Shown here one piece after another: positions 1-6,019 of a DNA stretch of 6,019 nucleotides. Location: NCBI GenBank assembly GCA_964502705.1, contig CAZCXZ010000160.1:1-6019 (forward strand), read 5' to 3'. Made by a program: the position numbers and the translations under genes. Source of the stretch: Berkiella sp964502705. GTDB lineage: Bacteria; Pseudomonadota; Gammaproteobacteria; Berkiellales; Berkiellaceae. The notes under the pieces were generated by a model. That model was given only the letters and a program-made list of their open reading frames with translations. It did no database searches and was not told where the DNA came from. Position 1 is the first letter of the stretch. Each line of letters begins with the position of its first letter.

Positions 1-3
1 AAC

Positions 4-34
4 TGACAAATGGATTTAAGATAAAATCCTGTCA
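4..34. terminator. Possible intergenic terminator stem-loop
   Basis: TGACA (4-8) pairs with TGTCA (30-34) and GGATTT (12-17) pairs with AAATCC (24-29). This gives 11 base pairs with a three-base bulge and a six-base loop. On the plus strand the stem is followed by TTTT (35-38); on the minus strand it lies about 30 bases after the TAG stop and is preceded by AAAA, but the bases after it run off the window, so a U-tract in that direction cannot be seen. It could end this gene, a converging gene to the left, or both. The stem is AT-rich and bulged, so the call is weak. Confidence 0.35.
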
Positions 35-64
35 TTTTAATCAAAATTTCGCTAATTGATAAGG

Positions 65-3000
65 CTATTTAAGATGATTAAATCGTGATTTAGCGGTAAT
101 ACTACGATGATTTTTAATTTCTTGAATGGTTGGTATCAAATCAGCCATCGGATGCTCGTTGATCAAGACGTTATTGATCCGTGCAATGTCGACACCTTGA
201 ACATGCATTGATTTCATAAAGTGAATTGCCTCTTCCTTTGTTGTCGCAATAATGTCACATGAGTTTGTAACATAGGCATTGGCTATATGACTCAATTTAC
301 TCATTGGCGCGCCCGAAATTCTCAGTTCTCCGGGCTCAGTTTCCGAGACAACAATTTTTTCATCAACATGTGTTTTATGACGAAATTGATGAACACCTGC
401 TTCATAAAAATGTTCCCACTCGTGTGGAGGAAAAAGGGTTTGGATGTCCTTTTTAAAATCAAAGGGGACGCCCACATGAATGCTAAGTAAGGACACAGCT
501 GAAACTTTAAGGCTAGCAACTGACAATAATATGGGGCTAACTTTTTCGCCAATAACCTCATCTTGCACTTCACTATTTGTTACCTTGACGCCTTTATGTC
601 TTAAGGCTCGATTGATGATCTCCTTTTCTTGAAGTAAATCACTTTGCCCATTAAAAGTCTGCTCAATTAACAGCAACTCATGCTCATCACGCATTTTTTC
701 TTTGATTTTCAGAAGCGATATTGGGTCAACTGAGGCTAGTTTATCCTGCAAAGAAAATAGCTCTTTATTTGCACTTTCTTTACGAGCGATTAGCTTACTT
801 AAACGTAAGGCATGTGACTGCTTATTTTCATAAAGCGATTTTAAAACGATTTCATATTGCTGCAAACGCTCTACTATATCAGGGGGTAGTCGACTCCCTT
901 CTTCTGCATAAGGTAGTAAAAGATTTTTCTTGCCCTGCTCTTCTTTAGCGATAAGTGCGTCTACATCATCTATCTGAAGGCCTATTTTTGTAATATTATT
1001 ACTAATAATACTTGCTTCATACTCAGCCGAAAGTTGCTTAGTGAGTAAGCTGTTAACGGTAGCGCTCTGCTCAAATGTGGACAATTCCAGATTAATTCGA
1101 TTAATATTATGTTGTAAACTTAATTGCTTTTCTCGCAACTCTGGCTCGATTTCTTTAATTCTATCCAGTAGTGGATTGACTTCTTCCTCTAAAATTCTTT
1201 GAAGCTGTATGATAGATTTATCAGCATACTTTTGCATAAAATTATCATACTCAGCCACATTTGAATATTGTACAGAAGGATCATTGTATTGCTCATTGTA
1301 AAATCGCGCAGCTTGGCTGCCATTTTTAACTAACTTTCGCATTGCATTTTTAGTCATGTTAAATGAAACTCGGTCACTTTCTTCATACACATCGGTATCT
1401 GAAACATTATCAGATATTTGAATGGTATTTATGTTGTATTTATCACGCAATACACCTAACCGGTTTTGAATCCCCTGAAGCACTTTGGAAACCAAACTGG
1501 GCAAACGGATCTCTTCAATTTGAGTTGGTACAATTCCCCAGCGTGCTTCAATATCTTGTTTGTTATCAATGATTAAACCCAAGGTGCAAGGATTAACCAG
1601 CGCATCATTAAGTCCATGTGACAAATACTTTTCATCATCAAAAATATGCATAGGGTAATTACCAGCAACTGCACCATCAACATAATATTCATCGTTATAT
1701 TTAACCGGCATAAAACATCCCGGATAACTCATTGTTATGCGCACAGCATCAGCAATCGCCATATCAGGTTCATTCTGTGCAGAAAAGACTCTTAAAGAGG
1801 CATCTTGGACTTTTGTTCCCGTTAAAAACAATTCCTTGATCTTCAATTCGGGATAGTCACTCCCAATCATTTGCGCTTGTTTGAATGTGATTCTGCCAAG
1901 CTGGCTAATCTGGTATTTATTTTTAAGATCAGTTAATTTTACACCGAGATAATCATCAATACGCTTATTGCGTTCAACCTCAGGTAAAAAAGCTGGAACC
2001 TTTTCAAGAAAAAGCCGCTCCCTACTAGAAAGCTCATTGAATAGTTGCTTCTTTAAATTTTTCTCTAGCTTTATCTCAATAAGCTTTTCCATCAGCTTTT
2101 TAAAACTATCGCCTTTATAAAGGCCTTTGTTCTTAAAAAGCGATATTATACCCCCAATACCTACTTCCATACCTTGGACTTCGAAAAGAGTATCTAGGCT
2201 CGCAAATGAATACGGCTGATCGAGATAGTCTTTTAAGCGTATATTGTTAATAAGAACATCTGACAACTCAGCAGGGGTGTAACCCAAAGAATATAATGCT
2301 GCTACGATGCCACCGCCTGAACTCCCTGCAATGCGTTTAAGATTGTTAAGCAGCCCATCTTGTTGTAATTGATCTAAAGCACCAAGATACCCATAGGAAA
2401 GTAATCCACCCCCTTCTAAAACGATATTCTCAATGGGAGGTTTATTAACTCGCTTTAAACGATCAGATGGAGACGATTGTTGAACGACATATTTAGCTTT
2501 CTCTTGCCAAGTCTGGATTGCAGGAACCTGTAAAAGTACAACGTCTTTAACCGTCGCTGAAGAGGCTTTATTAGGATTATTTGTCTCATAAAGATCTTTT
2601 AGCCAATCAGGAGCAATGTATTCAATTTTGTTTTTCTTCTTAAAATGCTCAGCCACTCGATAAAATGGTTGCAACATATTATTTAACGACTTATCAATCG
2701 AAAAGATTTTACTTGAAATGAATTTTACAAATTTAGGAATAAATTCATAACATAAGAATTTTCCAACATTTTTTAAGCGCTTGGCTAAGAAATTAATATT
2801 TCTCACAAAAATATTCGATGGAGATATTTTGCTCTCATTGAGTTCTTTCAGTAGTAACTCAGGATTATACTGATTAGTTAATATTTTATGTTGCAAACGC
2901 GAATCATGTGTGTCACGAAAATCGGCAATTACTGTTGCATCTTCATGGGGAACACTACTAAGAATGTTGGCCTGACCAAGGTAATTATGCATTCTTTTAT

Positions 3001-6000
3001 TGCGTCGACGCTCGCCAATTTGACGCTGATGAATAAGATTATAGTTTTTAATGCGCAAATCAGGGCGTTTCATTTTCAAAGCATGAAGGGTTGCTGCCGT
3101 AATTACAGCTGATGACTCCGATACTTTAGCAGAATCTGTAAGTATCAACTCGATATTACTTACCCGTTTAAATTCTGCCATGTTATCTCGTTTATTCATT
3201 TCATCAATAATTGCAGCCAAACAGTATTGCGCATCTTGACCTGCAATGCCTTCTCCTGAAATCGTTATTTTTATTTTAGCGTCATCCGGTTGCAATCCTT
3301 CTTCTTGCATTTGTCGCAAAGACCATTGGATTCGTTTCATCAACTCTTCTTTGAATTGACCAAATTGCTTTTTTCGACGATTTGAATATTTGACTGCTAA
3401 TGAATACTCATCCATCCAGCTATCATTGATAGGTTCATTAAATAATATAATCAACTCTTTAGTTTTTTTAACAGGGTTCTGGAGATGGTTTTTTTTAGGA
3501 ACTAACACATGAGCTTTAATGGGAGGCACTTTAAACACAGAGTTACTAGCTTTATAACGACCTTTAATTTTGGTTTTAGATTGAAGTGTTGATATAGAAT
3601 ACTCGGTATTATTAACACCAACCACTTCACCATTTATTCGTTCAGTGTTCATTATATTACGCTTTAAATCTTGGCGATTTGCAATTAAAACTCGATCGCC
3701 CCATTTCCCACGACCTAAGCGTTGTGATAGTTCATGAAGACTTAACGCATATTCGACATCAATATGTTGCTTGGCCTCTCTCTTATATGTTTTATAATCC
3801 TGCTGCTGCTTACGCAATAAGATTGCTTGCCAATGTTTTATTGTCTTTTCTTTAGCAAGATACTCAGCATAGCCTTGAGTGATACTGGGATCTTCGGCTA
3901 GGTAAGTGTTGACAGCTTGCTCCCAGAAAGAGGTGATCTCGTCATATTCATCGCTGTCATCTGTAACAAACAACCTCTTTCTTCGCATTTCATCAATTAA
4001 AAGCTTCCTGAAAAACTTAAAACGAATTTTTCGTAATTCACTCTCATATTGCATATCAAGTAAAGGATGCTTATGATCTCTAAACATAATATCTTGCATG
4101 GCATAGAAGTGCTGAGTCAATGCTTTAGCTTCTGGTATTTTGATTCCAAACTGTAGAACATCTGCAAAAAATTCGCTACGCAACTTCGCTTTCTTAAGAA
4201 GCCCTTCCTCATCAAATCGATCTTTTTCTCGATATATTTTTACTACCTCATTGTAGTATTCATCTACTATTTCATAAAAATGTTTTTCCATCCTATCGTT
4301 TATACGAGGATCGGGATAATCTCGACGATGACTCGATATAGCATGAAGCGCAATATCAAGATGTTCTTGCAACAGACTCTCGGTATTTCTAAGTTTGCTC
4401 AGCACATGATTGCTTTTAATGTATTGTAATTGTTCCTTTTGCTCTATCAGCTCAAAAATGTCTTTTCTAATGATTTTTGTTAATTCAACACAGTTCTCAT
4501 TGATAGCATAACGTTCATGCTCTAGCGTTTTTCGATGTTCTTCCGCAATACTTAATTTTTTAATCACATCAATCAAAGTATTCTGTAGTTTTAGCGTTTT
4601 TTCATTATCTGAATTGTGAGTTGCCTCATCTATATTAGCAATAATATTACGAATTTTTACCTGATAAGAACGAATTTTTTTATCCACAATGACACTTTCA
4701 CTTCGCAGATTATCTAGCTCGTTGGCTGTTTCTTCTAATTGCAAATAAATGCTGTATTGTTCATCTCTTTCAATTTGTGAAAAAACAGACAGCCGCTCTT
4801 CAATATCTGCTAATTCGCTCTCAAAATCGACTTTCTTAAGCAAAGAAATAAAGGTGTTAATCTCTTGGATTGCAGGCCATAATTTCTGCTCAACAATTCT
4901 CATTAACTCTTCTGGTCTTTTAGCATAATACTTATCATGAACACTTTCGTAACTCGGTAGGTTGTTATATATAACACCCTCGCCCATATAGTCATCGACA
5001 TATTCTTGCAATGCTTTTCTTCCTGAACCTATGAGCGCAGCAATGTTATCTTCAGAAAGCGAAAGATTTAAAGTTGCCAATGAATTATCAAATATCTGAA
5101 TAGAGTTTATACTGTATTTATTTTTTAAATCATTAGCACGACTATGCAAGCCTTTGATGATTTTTTTTGCAAATGACAATAATTTGAAGCTATCCTTTTT
5201 AGCTTTCTTAACACCCCAGCGTGAATCAATCTCCATTTGGGAATCTACCAGCAAGCCCAACGTACAGGGGTTTACTTTGGCATCATTAACACCATGAGAT
5301 AAATACTTTTCTGCGTTAAAAATATCCATTGGATAATTACTAGCAATTCCACCATCAGCATAATATTCGCCTTGATAAAGCACAGGTTCAAATGCAAAAG
5401 GAAAGCTCATGGTAATTCTAACTGCGTCAACTATTGACATATTCGGGTCAGAGGCAGCTGAGAATTCTTTTAGCGTTGCATTGGATAAGCGGGTACCGGT
5501 TACAAATAGTTCTTTAAAACCCAAAGCTGGGAAATCAACCCGTAACTTTTCCAATTGTTCAAAGTTAATCGTGCCCAAATCATCAATGTAGTATTTTTCT
5601 AGTAACTGATTGAAATGCCCATCTACATAATCGTTAATCTCATTTTGTTTATAGCCATCCTGAATCATCTTTCTAATATTCGCTGATTCTCTTTTTCTTA
5701 TTTCATCTTTAAGTTTTGTAGATAATATTCGTGAAACAATATTCTTTGTGACTTCCGTAAATGCATCGCCTTTATAGAGCCCTTTATTTTGAAATAGGTT
5801 CCATATATCCGATACACCAATTTTGAGTCCTGCAACAGGGATGATACGGGTAGGATCAACGGCATGCCTTGGATCCAATAGCGATCTCAAGTCTAATTCT
5901 TTTGCCATGATCTTCATGATCTCAGGTGTTTTGCACCCCATAGCCAACAGCAAAGCAACAATGCCACCTGCCGAACTACCAGCTACCCGTTTTAAATTTT

Positions 6001-6019
6001 GAAGTGCGCCACTCTCGTT
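65..6019 (-). CDS. Giant tandem patatin-like phospholipase protein, 5'-partial (at least 1984 aa)
   Basis: One uninterrupted frame enters at the window edge and ends at TAG (65-67). The first in-frame start-like codon, TTG at 5953, is not a believable start: the 22 codons before it are in frame and encode the patatin nucleophile elbow (VAGSSAGG), so the real start is upstream of the window. Seen in order: patatin domain 1 (residues 1 to about 269), extension, coiled-coil-like stretch (370-566), charged helical region (567-765), lipase-like core with a Gly-substituted elbow (about 828-1045), basic linker, patatin domain 2 (about 1194-1495), extension, coiled-coil-like stretch (1601-1809), and an unrecognised C-terminus (1810-1984). 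Patatin-family proteins are Ser-Asp dyad acyl hydrolases acting on membrane phospholipids or lysophospholipids, and both dyads are present here. Ordinary bacterial patatins have one domain and are far shorter. I see no strong transmembrane helix in the visible part; the N-terminus, and so any signal peptide, cannot be judged. Function as a host-directed effector is inference only. Patatin assignment is firm; substrate and partner are unknown. Confidence 0.95.
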   Translation of the reverse strand, partial: NESGALQNLKRVAGSSAGGIVALLLAMGCKTPEIMKIMAKELDLRSLLDPRHAVDPTRIIPVAGLKIGVSDIWNLFQNKGLYKGDAFTEVTKNIVSRILSTKLKDEIRKRESANIRKMIQDGYKQNEINDYVDGHFNQLLEKYYIDDLGTINFEQLEKLRVDFPALGFKELFVTGTRLSNATLKEFSAASDPNMSIVDAVRITMSFPFAFEPVLYQGEYYADGGIASNYPMDIFNAEKYLSHGVNDAKVNPCTLGLLVDSQMEIDSRWGVKKAKKDSFKLLSFAKKIIKGLHSRANDLKNKYSINSIQIFDNSLATLNLSLSEDNIAALIGSGRKALQEYVDDYMGEGVIYNNLPSYESVHDKYYAKRPEELMRIVEQKLWPAIQEINTFISLLKKVDFESELADIEERLSVFSQIERDEQYSIYLQLEETANELDNLRSESVIVDKKIRSYQVKIRNIIANIDEATHNSDNEKTLKLQNTLIDVIKKLSIAEEHRKTLEHERYAINENCVELTKIIRKDIFELIEQKEQLQYIKSNHVLSKLRNTESLLQEHLDIALHAISSHRRDYPDPRINDRMEKHFYEIVDEYYNEVVKIYREKDRFDEEGLLKKAKLRSEFFADVLQFGIKIPEAKALTQHFYAMQDIMFRDHKHPLLDMQYESELRKIRFKFFRKLLIDEMRRKRLFVTDDSDEYDEITSFWEQAVNTYLAEDPSITQGYAEYLAKEKTIKHWQAILLRKQQQDYKTYKREAKQHIDVEYALSLHELSQRLGRGKWGDRVLIANRQDLKRNIMNTERINGEVVGVNNTEYSISTLQSKTKIKGRYKASNSVFKVPPIKAHVLVPKKNHLQNPVKKTKELIILFNEPINDSWMDEYSLAVKYSNRRKKQFGQFKEELMKRIQWSLRQMQEEGLQPDDAKIKITISGEGIAGQDAQYCLAAIIDEMNKRDNMAEFKRVSNIELILTDSAKVSESSAVITAATLHALKMKRPDLRIKNYNLIHQRQIGERRRNKRMHNYLGQANILSSVPHEDATVIADFRDTHDSRLQHKILTNQYNPELLLKELNESKISPSNIFVRNINFLAKRLKNVGKFLCYEFIPKFVKFISSKIFSIDKSLNNMLQPFYRVAEHFKKKNKIEYIAPDWLKDLYETNNPNKASSATVKDVVLLQVPAIQTWQEKAKYVVQQSSPSDRLKRVNKPPIENIVLEGGGLLSYGYLGALDQLQQDGLLNNLKRIAGSSGGGIVAALYSLGYTPAELSDVLINNIRLKDYLDQPYSFASLDTLFEVQGMEVGIGGIISLFKNKGLYKGDSFKKLMEKLIEIKLEKNLKKQLFNELSSRERLFLEKVPAFLPEVERNKRIDDYLGVKLTDLKNKYQISQLGRITFKQAQMIGSDYPELKIKELFLTGTKVQDASLRVFSAQNEPDMAIADAVRITMSYPGCFMPVKYNDEYYVDGAVAGNYPMHIFDDEKYLSHGLNDALVNPCTLGLIIDNKQDIEARWGIVPTQIEEIRLPSLVSKVLQGIQNRLGVLRDKYNINTIQISDNVSDTDVYEESDRVSFNMTKNAMRKLVKNGSQAARFYNEQYNDPSVQYSNVAEYDNFMQKYADKSIIQLQRILEEEVNPLLDRIKEIEPELREKQLSLQHNINRINLELSTFEQSATVNSLLTKQLSAEYEASIISNNITKIGLQIDDVDALIAKEEQGKKNLLLPYAEEGSRLPPDIVERLQQYEIVLKSLYENKQSHALRLSKLIARKESANKELFSLQDKLASVDPISLLKIKEKMRDEHELLLIEQTFNGQSDLLQEKEIINRALRHKGVKVTNSEVQDEVIGEKVSPILLSVASLKVSAVSLLSIHVGVPFDFKKDIQTLFPPHEWEHFYEAGVHQFRHKTHVDEKIVVSETEPGELRISGAPMSKLSHIANAYVTNSCDIIATTKEEAIHFMKSMHVQGVDIARINNVLINEHPMADLIPTIQEIKNHRSITAKSRFNHLK
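68..592 (-). other. C-terminal region, unrecognised, with histidine cluster
   Basis: Residues 1810-1984, ending the protein. It begins with hydrophobic segments likely to be beta-strands or buried helices (SPILLSVASLKVSAVSLLSI, about 465-545). A His-rich segment follows (about 366-424) in which HEWEH fits the bare HExxH pattern and further His occur at VHQFRHKTH. Next comes a mixed alpha/beta-looking part (ELRISGAPMSKLSHIANAYV; CDIIATTKEEAIHFMKS). The last residues (KNHRSITAKSRFNHLK) are strongly basic. I do not recognise the domain. It has no counterpart after patatin domain 1. The C-terminus would be the place of a type IV secretion signal in Legionella-type effectors, but the tail is basic and poor in Glu, so it does not give clear support for one. 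Confidence 0.45.
593..1219 (-). other. Coiled-coil-like stretch 2
   Basis: Residues 1601-1809. Long helices rich in E, L, K, Q and I with regular hydrophobic spacing (LQRILEEEVNPLLDRIKEIE; LQHNINRINLELSTFEQSA; LSKLIARKESANKELFSLQ). A break with Gly and Pro around YAEEGSRLPPDI (about 880-915) separates two halves, which suggests an antiparallel hairpin. It sits after patatin domain 2 just as stretch 1 sits after domain 1. Likely structural or for oligomerisation. No heptad calculation was made. Confidence 0.7.
1220..1534 (-). other. Post-patatin extension, copy 2
   Basis: Residues 1496-1600. It mirrors the extension after domain 1: LRDKYNINTIQISDNV corresponds to LKNKYSINSIQIFDNS, and the tail YDNFMQKYADK corresponds to YESVHDKYYAK. 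It is slightly longer than copy 1, with an acidic insertion around DTDVYEESDR. The order (patatin core, RWG, KY-IN-IQI-DN segment, coiled coil) is kept in both copies, which supports one ancestral module being duplicated. Role unknown. Confidence 0.7.
1535..2440 (-). other. Patatin-like domain 2, complete
   Basis: Residues about 1194-1495. All core patatin elements are visible. The oxyanion-hole strand and loop is NIVLEGGGLLSYGYLGAL (GGG at 2405-2413). The nucleophile elbow is GSSGG (2312-2326) with Ser1234 (TCA, 2318-2320), followed by the typical helix GGIVAALYSLGYTPAEL. Then come KELFLTGTKV, DAVRITMSYPGCFMPV, and the dyad Asp1448 (GAT, 1676-1678) in YYVDGAVAGNYP. The loop after GGG keeps the family spacing to GAL, but the usual small-K/R-G is L-L-S. 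The Ser-Asp separation is 214 residues against 206 in domain 1. Both dyad residues are present, so an active acyl hydrolase is predicted. It is a paralogue of domain 1 in the same chain (about 67% identity over the 52 residues around the DG motif, counted by eye). Confidence 0.95.
2441..2884 (-). other. Linker with basic, aromatic helix before patatin domain 2
   Basis: Residues about 1046-1193. The notable part, roughly 2697-2765, reads FLCYEFIPKFVKFISSKIF: Phe/Ile-rich with regularly spaced Lys, preceded by AKRLKNVGK and followed later by HFKKKNK. It could form an amphipathic helix that lies on a membrane surface. It is too charged and short for a confident transmembrane span. The end of the linker (SDRLKRVNKPPIEN) leads directly into the first strand of patatin domain 2. 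Nothing here matches a domain I know. Confidence 0.4.
2885..3540 (-). other. Class 3 lipase-like / alpha-beta hydrolase core, apparently inactive
   Basis: Residues about 828-1045. The order of elements resembles a class 3 lipase core: a strand AHVLVPKK, then a strand KELIILFNEP (where lipases carry the FRGT-type loop) followed by SWMDEYS, a helix FGQFKEELMKRIQWSL, a strand and elbow KIKITISGEGIAGQDAQ followed by a helix, then a strand NIELILTDSAKVS, and further on the His-bearing HDSRLQHK. The elbow (3239-3256) fits the GHSLGG-type pattern in position and flanks, but the nucleophile place is Gly924 (GGC, 3248-3250). The place where the acid would be expected reads HQRQIG, without Asp. The fold assignment rests on motif order only and is moderate; loss of the usual catalytic serine is directly visible if the fold is right. 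A non-catalytic binding or scaffold role is inferred. Confidence 0.45.
3722..4321 (-). other. Charged helical region of unknown function
   Basis: Residues 567-766, between coiled-coil stretch 1 and the lipase-like core. It is rich in charged and aromatic residues (for example MEKHFYEIVDEYYNEVVKIY and ESELRKIRFKFFRKLLIDEM) and looks mostly helical. An acidic turn, TDDSDEYDE, separates two helical blocks. There is no counterpart after patatin domain 2, so this part is unique to the middle of the protein. I do not recognise a domain; it could be a lid, a linker or a binding module for the lipase-like region that follows. Confidence 0.5.
4322..4912 (-). other. Coiled-coil-like stretch 1
   Basis: Residues 370-566. 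Composition is dominated by E, K, L, I, Q, R and N, with almost no Gly or Pro over nearly 200 residues, and hydrophobic residues spaced by three and four (for example LADIEERLSVFSQIERDEQ and LEETANELDNLRSESVIVD). This reads as long alpha-helices able to pair, probably a helical hairpin or bundle with turns near DEATHNSDNEK. The same kind of stretch follows patatin domain 2, so it belongs to the duplicated module, but sequence identity is much weaker here than in the catalytic domains. Likely a spacer, oligomerisation or partner-binding surface. No heptad calculation was made. Confidence 0.7.
4913..5212 (-). other. Post-patatin extension, copy 1
   Basis: Residues 270-369, directly after the RWG that closes the conserved patatin core. 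It contains LKNKYSINSIQIFDNS, which matches LRDKYNINTIQISDNV at the same place after domain 2, so the extension was duplicated together with the catalytic domain and is probably part of the same folded unit. It ends where the sequence turns into long charged helices. I do not recognise it as a named domain. Its preservation in both copies suggests a structural role, perhaps capping or supporting the patatin fold; that is inference. Confidence 0.7.
5213..6019 (-). other. Patatin-like domain 1 (N-terminal edge cut by window)
   Basis: Residues 1-269. The nucleophile elbow GSSAG lies at 5966-5980, with Ser16 (TCG, 5972-5974) as predicted nucleophile. The second dyad residue is Asp222 (GAT, 5354-5356) in YYADGGIASNYP, inside the usual patatin context: DAVRITMSFPFAFEPV then DGG, matching the family pattern DAVraSmsiP...F.Pv...yvDGG. 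KELFVTGTRL is the strand and turn seen before it in the family. The helical insert after NKGLYKGDAF is longer than in minimal patatins. By alignment with domain 2 the GGG oxyanion-hole loop should sit about 15-16 codons beyond the right edge, so its state is unknown. The predicted activity is phospholipase A / acyl hydrolase. The second-domain match and the intact dyad make this a firm family call; the substrate cannot be read. Confidence 0.93.

Noticed and set aside
40..60. Second small stem-loop just after the stop codon
   Set aside because: Only seven weak AT pairs with a bulge; expected by chance in DNA this AT-rich.
68..130. Glu-rich (E-block) type IV secretion signal at the C-terminus
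   Set aside because: The last 16 residues are basic and lack the Glu cluster; secretion by such a system is not supported by the tail itself.
287..490. Plus-strand open frame of 67 codons
   Set aside because: Lies fully antisense to the conserved large gene; composition is not protein-like and no motif is seen.
465..545. Hydrophobic stretch near the C-terminus as a transmembrane helix
   Set aside because: Interrupted by Lys and several Ser and His; alternation fits beta-strands better than a membrane span.
322..573. Second minus-strand open frame of 83 codons
   Set aside because: Out of frame inside the C-terminal region of the large gene; no domain or independent start signal.
721..948. 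Plus-strand open frame of 75 codons
   Set aside because: Antisense shadow of coiled-coil stretch 2.
1363..1572. Plus-strand open frame of 69 codons
   Set aside because: Antisense to the extension after patatin domain 2; no motif.
2888..3112. Plus-strand open frame of 74 codons
   Set aside because: Antisense to the lipase-like core; no recognisable content.
593..4912. SMC/Rad50-type ATPase suggested by the long coiled coils
   Set aside because: No Walker A or B motif is visible; the flanking domains are patatins.
5409..5591. Plus-strand open frame of 60 codons
   Set aside because: Antisense to conserved patatin domain 1 motifs, which explain the sequence.

Overview
The window is almost entirely one gene. 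A single minus-strand reading frame runs from the right edge (6019) to a TAG stop at 65-67, giving 1984 visible codons with no interruption. It is open at its 5' end: the frame is already coding at the edge, in the middle of a patatin-like phospholipase domain, so the true start lies outside. Only positions 1-64 are non-coding. They hold an imperfect stem-loop that may be a transcription terminator. Residue numbers below count from the first codon at the window edge (residue 1 = 6017-6019).

The visible protein reads, from N to C terminus: (1) patatin-like domain 1, missing only its oxyanion-hole strand, with nucleophile elbow GSSAG and catalytic DGG; (2) an extension and a long charged coiled-coil-like stretch; (3) a helical, highly charged middle region; (4) a region resembling a class 3 lipase / alpha-beta hydrolase core, in which the expected G-x-S-x-G elbow reads GEGIAG with Gly in the serine place; (5) a basic, aromatic linker; (6) a complete patatin-like domain 2 with GGG, GSSGG and DGA; (7) a second copy of the extension, then a second coiled-coil-like stretch; (8) a C-terminal region of about 175 residues that I do not recognise, containing a histidine cluster with HEWEH. 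Modules 1-2 and 6-7 are clearly an internal duplication.

The organism cannot be fixed from one gene. AT-rich DNA, a very large protein mixing patatin domains with coiled coils, and no sign of a secretion signal or repeats of the adhesin type are reminiscent of the large effector-like proteins of intracellular gammaproteobacteria (Legionella, Coxiella and relatives). This is inference, not shown by the sequence. The simplest working picture is a lipid-acting enzyme with two phospholipase A-type active sites held apart by coiled coils and a catalytically dead hydrolase-fold spacer.
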